Origin: Methylobacterium segetis
Lineage (GTDB): Bacteria; Pseudomonadota; Alphaproteobacteria; Rhizobiales; Beijerinckiaceae
DNA length: 63,060 nt
Reading direction: 5' to 3'
Assembly: GCF_004348265.1 (NCBI RefSeq)
Contig: NZ_SMNT01000013.1
Location: 1-63,060 of the forward strand
The position numbers and the translations under genes were made by a program. Positions 50,504-60,270 of this stretch are shown piece by piece. Positions within the stretch are counted from its first letter, which is position 1. Every line of letters starts with the position of its first letter. The notes beneath the pieces were generated by a model. It searched no databases and had not been told where the DNA came from. It worked only from the letters and a program-made list of their open reading frames with translations.

Positions 50504-53500
50504 ATGACCAAGCGGAATTCGGCCCCGATGCGATGGGCGGCGCTCGGCGCGTCCGCGTTCGCCGCCTGCCTGCTCGCGGTCCCCGTCGCCGAGGCTGCCT
50601 CGCTGGGTCGCTGGTCCGGCGTGATCCCCTGGCCGCGCATCCCGATTCACGCGATGATCATGCCGGACGGGCGCCTCCTGACCTACGGCTCGCCAGCGGG
50701 GGATTATCAGTCCGGGCTCGAATTCGATCTCTGGGAGCCGAAGCGTGGAATAGGGGCCGATTCCCATCTCACGCTCGCGAACAACCTGAACTTTGACAGC
50801 TTCTGCGCCGGCCTGATGCTGCAGTCCTGGGACGGCGTGGCGATGACGGCGGGCGGCGTCAGCCTCACCGGGACAGCCCTCTACGACTCGCAATCCCTGA
50901 AGACGCGCACGGTCGGCTTCATGCGCTATCCGCGCTGGTACGCGACGCTCACGACGATGCCCGACGGCCGCATCGCGATCCAGGGGGGCATGACGATCGT
51001 CGGCTGGGACACCCACTCGATCGTCCCGGAGCTCTACACGCCGGGCCAGGGCTGGGCGGAACTGCCGGGCGCCGCGAATGCGGACGCCTACGGCCGCCTC
51101 GCGGCCGACGGGCGCGCGAACTATGTCCACGCTTGGCCCGTCTCGGGCTCCAAGCTCTTCACCATCGCCGGGCAGGCGATGTTCTACCTCGACGTCGCGG
51201 GCCAGGGCAGCATCTCCGGGCTGCAGCCCTTCAACCGCTCGAACTGGGGCGCGACCTCGACCGCCGTCATGTACCAGCCGGGCAGGATCCTCCAGGCCGG
51301 CGGTGGCAGCCCCTACAACACCGCCGTGACCACGGAGGGCAGCCGCGCCGCGACCCTCATCGACATCACCGGCAGCGCCCCGGTCGTCACAGAGACGGAG
51401 CCGATGGCCTTCCCCCGGCACTGGGGAACGGCCACGGTCCTGCCAAACGGCGAGGTCCTGATGACCGGGGGCTCCGCGGGAGACAACGACGGGCGCGGAC
51501 CGGCCTACGTGGCCGAGATCTGGAATCCCCGCACCGGCACGTGGCGTCAGGACGCGCGCCAAGCGAAGATGCGGCTCTACCACTCGGTCGCGATCCTGCT
51601 CCCGGATGGCCGCGTCCTCTCGGGCGGCGGCGGCATCCCGGGGCCCGAGACCAACCGCGACGTCGAGATCTACACGCCGGGCTACCTTCTCGACGATGCC
51701 GGCAACCCGGCCCCTCGGCCCGCGATCACGGCCGCGCCCGGATTGCTGACGCTCGGCCAGAGCTTCCAGGTCAGCGCGACGGGCAGCGGCGGCATCTCCC
51801 GCGTGACGCTGGTCAAGGCCGGAGCTGTCACGCACTCGATGAACTTCGACCAGCGCTTCATCGAACTCGGCTTCCGCGCGAACGGCAACACGCTCAGCGT
51901 CGATGCGCCCGCCAACACCGTCGTCGCGACCCCCGGCTATTACATGCTGTTCGTCCTCGACGGTCGCGGAGTCCCCTCCGAGGGCCGGATGGTCAAGGTG
52001 CCGGTGCCGACCGGCGCCGACGACCGGATCGCACCGGGCTCGCGCCTCTCGAACAGCTGGACCGCCGCCGTCGGGACCACCCGGGGCGGCCTCTGGAACA
52101 TCCGGTGTGAGGACGGCGAGGTGATGGCCGGCCTCTACGGGACCGCCGACGCGGGCATCGGCGGCGTTGGCGCGCGCTGCGTCACGGCGGCCGGAGGCCG
52201 GTGGACCGCCAATCCCCGGAGCTTCGGCGCCGGCCTCGATGGCCGCCCGCCCTTCACGCGCGACTGCCCGCGCGATCAGGCGATCACCGCGATCGGCGGC
52301 CAGGCAAGCGAGCAGGCGACGCAACTCGTGGTCACCTGCAGCCCCATGAACGCCGCCAACGGCTCGGCCGGCGGCGGCGCGAAGCTCGCGGCCGTGGGCA
52401 ATGGCGGCGGCAATGCCGCCGCGGATTCGCCGTGCCCGGAGGGCGGCTCGGCCTATGGCCTGTTCGGCGAGGGCAATGCCAACGGCAACCGGATCGGCCT
52501 GCTCTGCCGCAACGGGACGGTAGCTACGGCGAACGCCCCTCCGTCGACCGGCTCGGGCGTTCCGCCGCTCCCGACGAATGCCGTCAGCCTCGAATCGGCG
52601 AGCACGCCCGGCTACTACGCGCGTCCCGTCGATGCGAACCTGACGGTGGCCGCCGCGCAGGCGACGAGCGCCGCCGACAAGGCCGCGGCCGCCTACACGC
52701 TGATCCCCGGATTGTCGGGCTCCGGGGTGAGCTTCCGCTCGGTGGCGAAGCCGGCCGAGCATCTGATGCACGCGTGGTTCACGATCTACCAGCGCGGCGA
52801 GACGGCCGGCGGGACGTTCAAGGCGGATGCGAGCTTCACGCGCCGCGCCGCCCTGGCCCCATCCTGCGGATGCGCCAGCGGCGCCTGCCTGTCCTACGAA
52901 TCGGTGAGTTGGCCGGGCTATTTCATCCGGAACCGCGGCGGGCAGCTCTGCATCGACCCGAGGCAGGATTCCGCCGATTTCATCCAATCCGCCTCCTTCT
53001 GCGAACGGGCCGCCCTCGGCGGCGAGGGGGGCGCGAGCCTCACCGGCCCCCTGAGCCTGCAGAGTAGCGCCGACCGGGCTCAGTACGTCACGAGCACGGA
53101 TGCGGGCGTGCGCCTGACCGCTCCCGCGACGCGTGCGGATCGCAACCGCGCGACCTATCGCAAGGTCGCGGGGCTCAACGGCAGCGGCGTCTCCTTCGAA
53201 TCCGCACTCAATCCCGGCCAATACCTGAGGCACGCGGCGTTCCAGATCTGGCAGGGGCCGAATGACGGCGGCGCGATCTTCAAGGCGGGGGCGACGTTCA
53301 CGCCGCTCCCGGCGCTCGCCGGCGCCTGCTCCTGCAGCGGCAGCTGCCAAAGCTACGAGTCGGTGGATTGGCGGGGCCATTACCTGCGCCGGGAGAATGG
53401 GGGCGTGTTCATGCGCCAGAACGACGGCACCGCCGCGTTCCGGCAGGACGCGTCCTTCTGCGAAGCGCCGCCGCTCTCCGAGACCCCGGGTGCGACACCG

Positions 53501-53728
53501 GCCTCACCGCCCGCGAGCGCGCCGGCCGCGAGCTGGACGGCCTGCGCCCCGGAAGGGGGGACCTGCTCCGTCACGGGCACGCAGACGGTTCGCTACGGGG
53601 CAAAGGGCCAGTACGCCACGCGGACGGTGAACGGCTCGGTCGGCTGCAACAACGGCGTGTTCGGCGACCCCATCTACGGCACCGTGAAAAGCTGCGAGGT
53701 CATGACCGCGACCGCCGCGGCGCGCTGA
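50504..53728 (+). CDS. Secreted galactose-oxidase-like protein with AbfB-type lectin domains
   Basis: 1,074 residues. Signal peptide (ALGASAFAACLLAVPVAEAA), then a seven-bladed kelch domain (about 35-400) and an Ig-like DUF1929 domain to about 500. Radical-copper oxidase residues align: C101 (DSFCAGL), Y146 (PRWYAT), Y359-H360 (RLYHSVAILLPDG) and H444 (VTHSMNFDQRFI). Gly/Cys-rich repeats follow, then at least three AbfB-like beta-trefoil segments (S-x-E-S-x-x-x-P-G-Y-Y), and a C-terminal YGAKGQYATRTVNGS domain. It probably oxidises primary alcohols of sugars outside the cell, making peroxide. Position between gspG and gspD suggests it is the type II substrate. Confidence 0.82.
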   Translation: MTKRNSAPMRWAALGASAFAACLLAVPVAEAASLGRWSGVIPWPRIPIHAMIMPDGRLLTYGSPAGDYQSGLEFDLWEPKRGIGADSHLTLANNLNFDSFCAGLMLQSWDGVAMTAGGVSLTGTALYDSQSLKTRTVGFMRYPRWYATLTTMPDGRIAIQGGMTIVGWDTHSIVPELYTPGQGWAELPGAANADAYGRLAADGRANYVHAWPVSGSKLFTIAGQAMFYLDVAGQGSISGLQPFNRSNWGATSTAVMYQPGRILQAGGGSPYNTAVTTEGSRAATLIDITGSAPVVTETEPMAFPRHWGTATVLPNGEVLMTGGSAGDNDGRGPAYVAEIWNPRTGTWRQDARQAKMRLYHSVAILLPDGRVLSGGGGIPGPETNRDVEIYTPGYLLDDAGNPAPRPAITAAPGLLTLGQSFQVSATGSGGISRVTLVKAGAVTHSMNFDQRFIELGFRANGNTLSVDAPANTVVATPGYYMLFVLDGRGVPSEGRMVKVPVPTGADDRIAPGSRLSNSWTAAVGTTRGGLWNIRCEDGEVMAGLYGTADAGIGGVGARCVTAAGGRWTANPRSFGAGLDGRPPFTRDCPRDQAITAIGGQASEQATQLVVTCSPMNAANGSAGGGAKLAAVGNGGGNAAADSPCPEGGSAYGLFGEGNANGNRIGLLCRNGTVATANAPPSTGSGVPPLPTNAVSLESASTPGYYARPVDANLTVAAAQATSAADKAAAAYTLIPGLSGSGVSFRSVAKPAEHLMHAWFTIYQRGETAGGTFKADASFTRRAALAPSCGCASGACLSYESVSWPGYFIRNRGGQLCIDPRQDSADFIQSASFCERAALGGEGGASLTGPLSLQSSADRAQYVTSTDAGVRLTAPATRADRNRATYRKVAGLNGSGVSFESALNPGQYLRHAAFQIWQGPNDGGAIFKAGATFTPLPALAGACSCSGSCQSYESVDWRGHYLRRENGGVFMRQNDGTAAFRQDASFCEAPPLSETPGATPASPPASAPAASWTACAPEGGTCSVTGTQTVRYGAKGQYATRTVNGSVGCNNGVFGDPIYGTVKSCEVMTATAAAR

Positions 53729-53912
53729 ACGAGTGCGGGCCCTGTCCGCATCGCTCGAGTAGTTGATGGGCAATGATATGCAACCGAAAATAGTATATCG
53801 CCTCTTCTGAAGGCCGAATGCTTGGGATGGGGGCGCAATTAAAGCCAGATTAACCATAAATCTCTAGCACTGGACTGAGGCGAGGTACGGTTTGGTCGGT
53901 GCGAGGGAGCGG

Positions 53913-56279
53913 ATGGGACGGTCAGCACGCGCCCTTCTCCTCGCGCCCCTCCTCCTCGCGACCCTCCTCGGCCCGACGGCGGACGCGGCCGAGCCCGAGG
54001 CGATCGGCACCCCCGGGCTCGGGCCGGCGTCGGGGCGGCCGCTCCTGCGCCGCGGCACCGACCAGTTCATCGGCGGCGAGGCGGCGCAGGCGGCCCCGAT
54101 CCCCGGCGGCGCCGTCAGCCTCAACCTCGTCGAGGTGCCGGTCGCCGTGGCGGCCAAGGCCGTCCTCGCCGACACCCTCGGCTGGGGCTACACCATCGAC
54201 GAGCGGGTGACCGGCAGCCTGACGCTCCAGACGGGCGGTCCGGTCCGGCGCGAGACCCTCCTCGCCCTGTTCGAGACGGCCCTCGCGAGCCGCGGCGCCG
54301 TCCTGCGGCGGCGCGGCGGCAGCGCCCAGATCCTGCCGGCCGGAGCGCCGGGCGGCCTCGCTCCGGTCCGCCGCCTCGCCGAAGCAGCGGAGGCCGGGCC
54401 GGGCTCCCACGCGGTTCCCCTGCGCTGGATCTCCGCCGCGGAGATGCAGGCGATCCTCGCCGCGGTGGCGCCCCGCGAGGTGGTGCTGCGGGCCGACCGC
54501 GCCCGCAATCTCCTGATCCTGTCGGGCGATGCCGCGCAGATCCAGGCCCTGCGCCAGACCATCGCGGTGTTCGACGTCGATTGGATGCGCGGCATGTCGA
54601 CGGCGATCCTGCCGGTGCGCAGCGCCAACCCGGCGGCGATCGCCCGCGATCTCACCCAGATCTTCGCTGCCGAGGCGACCGCCAGCGGCGACATCATCCG
54701 CTTCGTGCCGAACGAGCCGCTCAGCGCCATCCTCGTGGTGAGCGCGCGGGCCGCCTATCTCGATCGCGCCCGCGAATGGGTGGCGCGCCTCGAGGATCTC
54801 GCCGCCGAGCGGGAGCGCCAGCTCTTCGTCTACAGGATTCAGAACCGCTCGGCGAAGGACCTCGCTTCCGTGCTCCAGGGCGTCGTCGCCGCCGAGACCG
54901 GCGCCGGAATGGCCAATCAGGGCTACGGCGGCCAGGGCTTCGGCGGCCAGGGCTTTGGGCTCGCGGGCGCCACCTACGGCGCCCCGGGAGGCGGGGGCTA
55001 CGGCTGGAGCGGCCCCGGCTCCGCAGCGGTCCCGCTCGGCGGGGCGCCGGGCCTCGGCAACGGCCTCTCGCCTGCGGGCTTCGGCGGCACGGGCGGCCTC
55101 TCCGCGACGCCGCCGTCGCGCGGGCTCGACTCCCTCGGCGCGGCGGGCACCGGGTTCGGGCCGAGTGCCGGCTACGGGATCGATCCGCCGGGGGCGCTGG
55201 CCGGGGCAGGCGGGTACGGCGGGGCGGGATGGGCGGGCTCCGGCAGCGACCCTGGAATCGGCGCGGGCGGAGCCGGCCCCCGGCGCGACCTGATCGGGAT
55301 CGTGGCCGACGAGGCCAACAACAGCCTCGTCATCTCGGCCACCCGCAACCAGTACGACAAGATCCTCAAGATCCTCGGCCGCCTCGACGCGATGCCGACG
55401 CAGGTCCTCCTCGAGACCGTGATCGCCGAGGTGACCCTCAACGACAGCCTCGAATTCGGCGTGCAGTGGTTCCTCGCCAACGGCGGCTCGCGCCTCAACC
55501 TCGCCCAGGCCGCCACCGTCGGGGCGGCGAACGCGGCGACCGGGGGCGCCGCCGGCCTGATCACGGCCGCCGCGCGGGGCGTGACGGGCTTCAACTACCT
55601 GCTCAACAACGCCGATTTCAACGTGGTGCTGAACGCGCTGCGCGGGGTCACGCGCGTCAACGTGATCTCCTCGCCCAACATCACCGTGCTCGATAATCGC
55701 ACCGCCAAGCTCCAGATCGGCGACCAGGTGCCGATCGTGAAGCAGACGGGCCAGAGCGCGCTCGCCGGCAACGCCCCGATCCTCAACCAGATCGAGATGA
55801 AGGACACCGGCGTGATCCTCTCGGTGACGCCGCGGGTCAACAAGAGCGGCCTCGTCGTCCTCGACGTGAACCAAGAGGTCAGCGACGTCGTGCCGACGAC
55901 GACCTCGGCCATCAACTCGCCGACGATCCGCCAGCGGCGGGTGGCGACGAGCGTCGCGGTCAATGACGGGCACAGCCTCGCCATCGGCGGCCTCGTGCAG
56001 GAGAAGGCGCAGATCGGCACCGAGAGCGTACCGGTGCTGGGCGACCTGCCGCTGCTCGGTGCCGCCTTCCGCAATCGGACGGACGCGCGCGTCCGTACCG
56101 AACTCATCGTCTTCATCCGCCCGAAGGTGATCCGCGGCACGGCGGATGCCGATCGCATCGCCAGCGACTTCCGCGAGCAGTTCCGGGCGATGATGCCGAT
56201 CCGCCCCGTCCCCGCGCCGCCGCCGCTGGCCGACCTGCCGCCCGGCAGCCAGGGAATCCTGCGCCGGATGATCGATTAG
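53913..56279 (+). CDS. gspD: Type II secretion outer-membrane secretin GspD
   Basis: 788 residues. Signal peptide (RALLLAPLLLATLLG), N-domains (VAVAAKAVLADTLGWGYTI; AMQAILAAVAP region; SANPAAIARDLTQIFAAEAT), and the C-terminal secretin core with VLLETVIAEVTLNDSLEFG, VISSPNITVLDNRTAKLQIG, QVPIVKQTG and VPVLGDLPLLGAAFRNR. A Gly-rich insert of about 120 residues (YGGQGFGGQGFG and following) lies in the N3 region. It forms the outer-membrane channel. ATG 53913 has GAGGGAG upstream and begins the signal peptide. The 184 bp upstream contains no gene. Its stop overlaps the convergent gspN/C-like stop. Confidence 0.95.
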   Translation: MGRSARALLLAPLLLATLLGPTADAAEPEAIGTPGLGPASGRPLLRRGTDQFIGGEAAQAAPIPGGAVSLNLVEVPVAVAAKAVLADTLGWGYTIDERVTGSLTLQTGGPVRRETLLALFETALASRGAVLRRRGGSAQILPAGAPGGLAPVRRLAEAAEAGPGSHAVPLRWISAAEMQAILAAVAPREVVLRADRARNLLILSGDAAQIQALRQTIAVFDVDWMRGMSTAILPVRSANPAAIARDLTQIFAAEATASGDIIRFVPNEPLSAILVVSARAAYLDRAREWVARLEDLAAERERQLFVYRIQNRSAKDLASVLQGVVAAETGAGMANQGYGGQGFGGQGFGLAGATYGAPGGGGYGWSGPGSAAVPLGGAPGLGNGLSPAGFGGTGGLSATPPSRGLDSLGAAGTGFGPSAGYGIDPPGALAGAGGYGGAGWAGSGSDPGIGAGGAGPRRDLIGIVADEANNSLVISATRNQYDKILKILGRLDAMPTQVLLETVIAEVTLNDSLEFGVQWFLANGGSRLNLAQAATVGAANAATGGAAGLITAAARGVTGFNYLLNNADFNVVLNALRGVTRVNVISSPNITVLDNRTAKLQIGDQVPIVKQTGQSALAGNAPILNQIEMKDTGVILSVTPRVNKSGLVVLDVNQEVSDVVPTTTSAINSPTIRQRRVATSVAVNDGHSLAIGGLVQEKAQIGTESVPVLGDLPLLGAAFRNRTDARVRTELIVFIRPKVIRGTADADRIASDFREQFRAMMPIRPVPAPPPLADLPPGSQGILRRMID

Positions 56280-56809
56280 GGCGAGGGTCCGAGGCTCGTT
56301 CTGAGGGCGGGCGCCCCGGACCGGGCGCGGCGAGGAGGGCGCAGCGACACCGGCTCGCCGAGGAACTCCGCCGTCAGCGTCCCGGCCCCGTCCGCGAGTG
56401 TGACCCGGTCCGGCGCGATCGCGATGAGGCGCCAGGCCCCGCGCCCGGCGCCTTCCGCGACCCAGGCCGGATCCCCGATGCCGTCGTCGATCAGGGCGCG
56501 GCGGGCGCTCCCGTCGATCAGAATGCCGCGGACCCGGAGGCGGGCGGCAGGCGCCGGCGTGCCGACCACGTCGGAGAGGTCGCCGCGCGCGGTCCAGGCC
56601 CGCCGTCCCGGGTCGAAGAGGGGGCGGGCGAGGGCGGCGTCCGCGGCCGGGGCGCGAGGCTGTGCCGCCTCCTCCGGTAGGGGAGGGGGCTCGGAGCGAT
56701 CGAGCGGCGAGGCGGCGGCGAGGACGCCGATCATGCCGATGGCGACGGCCGCGCGCGGCAGGCGGCCGGTCGCGCCGAGCGCCGCGGAAAGCCGGCCGCC
56801 GCGCATCAC
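56276..56809 (-). CDS. Type II secretion GspN/GspC-like inner membrane protein
   Basis: 177 residues. One N-terminal transmembrane segment (AAVAIGMIGVLAAASPL), a Pro-rich linker and a beta-rich domain with ARPLFDPGRRAW, LRVRGILIDGSARRALID and WRLIAIAPDRVTLADGAGTL, which is the homology-region pattern of GspC and related small GspN proteins. In these systems it connects the inner-membrane platform to the secretin. The start overlaps gspM by 4 bp. GspC or GspN naming cannot be settled from the sequence alone; no other gspC candidate is in the window. Confidence 0.75.
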   Translation of the reverse strand: MMRGGRLSAALGATGRLPRAAVAIGMIGVLAAASPLDRSEPPPLPEEAAQPRAPAADAALARPLFDPGRRAWTARGDLSDVVGTPAPAARLRVRGILIDGSARRALIDDGIGDPAWVAEGAGRGAWRLIAIAPDRVTLADGAGTLTAEFLGEPVSLRPPRRARSGAPALRTSLGPSP

Positions 56810-57333
56810 CGCGGCCCCTCTGCGGGCAGGAGCACGCCGCGCGCCGCAAGCCCCAGGCGCAGGATGGCCGGGTGCTCCCCGGCCTCCTCGGCGGAGCGGG
56901 CGACGCCGATCTCCGCCGTCTCCACCACGACGACCGGCGGGCCGGTCTCAAGGTCGCGCAGAAGGCCGTGCAACCCCTCGGCTGTCCCGCGCATCTCCGC
57001 GTGGAGGAGGGGCATCGTCGGGCTGTCGGCATCGGGTCCGACGCGCAGCCCGTCGACGACGACGGCGCGCCCGCTCGCCAGCGCGTCGAGCCGGCCCCGG
57101 AACGCGGCGAGCAGCCCCGCCTCGTCGGTTGCGGAGAGAGGCGCGCCGGGCGCCGGGCGAAGGGAGGCAGCCTGCAGGCGCCCCAGATGCGCGCGAGCCG
57201 CGGAGACCTCCGCGCGTGCATCGATGAGCCCCGCGAGGCCCTGGCCGGCGAGCGACAGGAGCCCGAGCAGGCATCCCGCCGCCGCGAGCATCGCTCCGGG
57301 GCGGCCCATCCGCTGAGTGAGGGGCGCGATCAC
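56806..57333 (-). CDS. gspM: Type II secretion protein GspM
   Basis: 175 residues. One N-terminal membrane helix (MLAAAGCLLGLLSLAGQGLA), a short coiled coil, and a ferredoxin-like domain (TAEGLHGLLRDLETGPPVVV, then LRLGLAARGVLLP) typical of GspM/PilO-like proteins. It stabilises GspL in the inner membrane. It overlaps both gspL and the gspN/C-like gene by 4 bp, so all three are translationally coupled. Confidence 0.83.
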   Translation of the reverse strand: MIAPLTQRMGRPGAMLAAAGCLLGLLSLAGQGLAGLIDARAEVSAARAHLGRLQAASLRPAPGAPLSATDEAGLLAAFRGRLDALASGRAVVVDGLRVGPDADSPTMPLLHAEMRGTAEGLHGLLRDLETGPPVVVVETAEIGVARSAEEAGEHPAILRLGLAARGVLLPAEGPR

Positions 57334-58460
57334 GGCGCGAGCCCGGCGGCGAAGGGCAGGGACACGACGATCCGTCGGGTGCCGGGACCCGCGTCCGTCT
57401 CCTCGCGCAGGTCCGGCCGTCCGAAGCCTGGCACGGCGCCGAGGGCGGCGAGCGCCGCCGCGCGGTCCGGTGTGCGCAGCGTCAGGATCAGGGCTCCGGG
57501 CTCGAAGCGCAGCCCCTCGGCGTAGGCGGCGCTCGGCAGGGACGCGGAGACAGCCTCCCAGCTATGGGCCAGCGACGGGCGGCCGGCCCGCTCTGCACCG
57601 AGGCGGTTCGCCGCCGCGAGGAGCGGCGGCGGAAGCCCGGGAGCGGCGGCGCGGCGCGCAGCCAGGATATCCGCGTCGAGGCGGGCGAGCGTCGACTCAT
57701 ACCGGCTGTGCGCCACGGCGAGGGCGGCACCCGCGAGGAGAACGGCCAGGGCCAGCAGCGCGAGATCCGCGCCTTTGAGCCCCCGCAAAGCCCGCGGCAG
57801 CGGGCGGCGCCCGAAGCTGAGCAGGTCCACGGGCATGGCCTGATCCTCGGCCCGCCCGACCGCGACCGGGCCGGGTTCGAGCCCGGCCCGGCGCAGCGTG
57901 TCGAGGAGCGGGTCGAGGCGGGCGCGCTTCAGCACCACGTGCCGCACCCTCAGGCTGCGCGCCGCCACATCCTCACCCTCGACGTACCAGTCGCTGTAGA
58001 CCCCCTCCGCCCGGAACGGCGTCGCCGCCTCGAGTTCCTGTTCCAGCACCTCCCGCATCCGCGGCAGCGCCGCCGCCGGCAGGGTGAGCGTGCGCACGAA
58101 GCAGGATTCCGGCTCGATCAAGACCCTTGCCGAGACGCGGCTCCGGCCACTGCCCCGGATCGCGGAGAGGCGGTCGGCGAGATCCTCCGCGTCCCGGTCG
58201 AGCCGGAACCTGCGCGGAACGGGCTCGCGCCGGTCGATCACGCCGAGATGCGTGCCGCCGGGCGGGCCAGGCCGGATGGTGAGGTCGCTCGTCGCCCGGT
58301 CCGGCCGCGCCTCGGCCTCCCCGAACAGGTCTGCGAGGCCCACGAGCCAACGCCCCGCAAACGCGCGCGCCGATCCGAGTTGCGACTTCTGAGGATGGTA
58401 ATTCTCAAACACAGTACTGAAAGTTGTGGTGTTGGAGCAATATTCGCAGAGACCGATCAT
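57330..58460 (-). CDS. gspL: Type II secretion protein GspL
   Basis: 376 residues. The N-terminal actin-like cytoplasmic domain (RVLIEPESCFVRTLTLPAAA, MREVLEQELEAATPFRAEGV, the PilM-like pattern) is followed by one transmembrane helix (ADLALLALAVLLAGAALAVA) and a periplasmic PilN-like domain. GspL recruits the GspE ATPase to the membrane. First gene of the minus-strand gspL-M-N/C operon, divergent from gspE. The start is uncertain: ATG 58460 has its purine tract close to the start codon, and a GTG at 58412 is possible. Confidence 0.83.
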   Translation of the reverse strand: MIGLCEYCSNTTTFSTVFENYHPQKSQLGSARAFAGRWLVGLADLFGEAEARPDRATSDLTIRPGPPGGTHLGVIDRREPVPRRFRLDRDAEDLADRLSAIRGSGRSRVSARVLIEPESCFVRTLTLPAAALPRMREVLEQELEAATPFRAEGVYSDWYVEGEDVAARSLRVRHVVLKRARLDPLLDTLRRAGLEPGPVAVGRAEDQAMPVDLLSFGRRPLPRALRGLKGADLALLALAVLLAGAALAVAHSRYESTLARLDADILAARRAAAPGLPPPLLAAANRLGAERAGRPSLAHSWEAVSASLPSAAYAEGLRFEPGALILTLRTPDRAAALAALGAVPGFGRPDLREETDAGPGTRRIVVSLPFAAGLAP

Positions 58461-58536
58461 GTCTCCGCGAATGTTTCGAATGCTTTAAGCCGGTCCGGCG
58501 AGACTGGGGTGGATACGGGCTGGTTCGGGATCGGAC

Positions 58537-60270
58537 ATGCTGAGCATCTGGGCCGGGAAGAGCCGCCCCCGCCGACCGCGCTCCGACAGGCGCGCCGCCG
58601 AACGGGGAGCCCGGGACCCGGCGCGCCGGTTCCTCGACGGGCTCGCCGAGGCGCAGGTGCTCGATGCGGCCGGCCACGAGCGGGCGCTCGCCGCCCTCGA
58701 CCTGCCGGGACGGCGCCCGCTCCCCCTGCTGCTGGCCGAACTCGGGCTCGTCCACGAAACCACCCTCGTCAGCGCGCTGGCGGACGCGACGGGCCTGCCC
58801 TTCCTGCGCGAGGAATGCCTGCCGGGGGAACCCGTCCTGCCGGACCTGATCGGCGCCGAGTATTGCGCCCGCGCCCGCGTGCTGCCGCTTCGCGCCGACG
58901 CGGTCAGCCTCGACGTCGCGGCGGTCGACGTGTTCGATCCGGAGATCGCGGCCGCGCTCACCCACCTCACCGACCGCCGGGTCGCGCTGAGCATCGTCGG
59001 GCCGGGCGCCTTCGAGCGGGCGCATCGGGCCGTGTACGGGGACGCGGCGGCCGAGGGCCACGACGCTCTCGGCGCCGACGACGACCTCGCGCGCCTTCAG
59101 GACGTGGCGAGCCAGGCGCCGATCGTGCGCCTCGCCGCACGCCTCGTGCGCAAGGCGTTCGAATTGTCGGCGTCCGACATCCACGTCGAGGCCGCCGAGG
59201 CGGACGTGCGCGTGCGCTACCGGGTCGACGGCGTGCTGGTCGAGGCCGAGCGCCTCGCCCGCTCCGTGCAACTGCCCCTCGCCACCCGCATCAAGATCCT
59301 GGCCGGCCTCAACATCGCGGAGCGGCGCCTGCCGCAGGACGGCCGCATGACGGTGCAGGACCGGGGGCGGAACGTCGACATCCGCGTCTCGACCCTGCCG
59401 ACCGCCCACGGCGAGAGCGTGGTGTTGCGCGTTCTCGACGGCGCGGCCCGCATCGACGATTTCGCGGGCCTCGGCTTCGACGTCGGGGCGATCGGCGAGA
59501 TGGCCGCGATGATCGCCCGGCCGAACGGCCTCGTTCTCGTCACCGGCCCGACCGGCAGCGGCAAGTCGACGACGCTCTACGCGGCGCTCCGCCGCCTCAA
59601 CGGCAGCCACCTCAAGGTGGTGACCGTGGAGGATCCGGTCGAGGTCCGGATGCCCGGGGTGAATCAGGTCCAGGCGCAGCCAGGCATCGGCCTCGACTTC
59701 GCCGCCGCCCTCCGCTCCATCCTGCGCCAGGACCCGGACGTGGTGATGGTCGGCGAGATCCGGGACGGCGAGACCGCGCGGATCGCGGTCCAGGCGGCGC
59801 TGACCGGCCATCTCGTCATCTCGACGCTGCACACCAACTCCGCACCGGCCACGGTGACGCGACTTCTGGACATGGGCGTCGCGCCGTTCCTCATCGCCGC
59901 CGTGCTCAACGGCGTCGTCGCCCAGCGCCTCGTGCGCCGCGTCTGCACGGCCTGCGCCGAGGAGAGCCCGGCCACGCACGGGGAGCGCATCCGCCTCGGC
60001 CGCCCAGCCGCGCCGCTCACCCTCAAGCGCGCCCGCGGCTGCCCGGAATGCAACGGTTCGGGATATCGGGGGCGCATGGTCGTCAGCGAGATCATGCGTG
60101 TCGATGCGTCGCTCCGCGCCCTGATCAGCGAGGGGATGGACGAGCAGAGTCTCGGTCGGCAGGCGCGGGCCGCCGGCATGGTCTCCCTCGCCGAGACCGC
60201 CCGGGCCCGCGTCGTCGACGGCGACACGACGCTCGACGAGATCGGCCGCGTCTTCGAGGGCCTGCTCTGA
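58537..60270 (+). CDS. gspE: Type II secretion ATPase GspE
   Basis: 577 residues. N-terminal GspL-interacting domain, then the secretion ATPase core: Walker A GPTGSGKSTT (337-346), Asp box around VTVEDPVEVRMPG, Walker B VVMVGEIRDGETA (402-414) and His box LTGHLVISTLHTNSA. The four-Cys zinc element is intact (C470, C473, C502, C505). It powers pseudopilus assembly from the cytoplasmic face. It overlaps gspF by one base (TGATG), indicating translational coupling. A 76-bp gap separates it from the divergent gspL. Confidence 0.96.
   Translation: MLSIWAGKSRPRRPRSDRRAAERGARDPARRFLDGLAEAQVLDAAGHERALAALDLPGRRPLPLLLAELGLVHETTLVSALADATGLPFLREECLPGEPVLPDLIGAEYCARARVLPLRADAVSLDVAAVDVFDPEIAAALTHLTDRRVALSIVGPGAFERAHRAVYGDAAAEGHDALGADDDLARLQDVASQAPIVRLAARLVRKAFELSASDIHVEAAEADVRVRYRVDGVLVEAERLARSVQLPLATRIKILAGLNIAERRLPQDGRMTVQDRGRNVDIRVSTLPTAHGESVVLRVLDGAARIDDFAGLGFDVGAIGEMAAMIARPNGLVLVTGPTGSGKSTTLYAALRRLNGSHLKVVTVEDPVEVRMPGVNQVQAQPGIGLDFAAALRSILRQDPDVVMVGEIRDGETARIAVQAALTGHLVISTLHTNSAPATVTRLLDMGVAPFLIAAVLNGVVAQRLVRRVCTACAEESPATHGERIRLGRPAAPLTLKRARGCPECNGSGYRGRMVVSEIMRVDASLRALISEGMDEQSLGRQARAAGMVSLAETARARVVDGDTTLDEIGRVFEGLL

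Noticed and set aside
50462..53380. 972-codon minus-strand open frame opposite the galactose-oxidase-like gene
   Set aside because: Arg/Gly/Ala low-complexity translation with no motifs; the plus strand has a signal peptide and catalytic residues.
53922..57221. 1,099-codon minus-strand open frame
   Set aside because: It crosses gspD and two minus-strand gsp genes in a different frame and is pure composition artefact.
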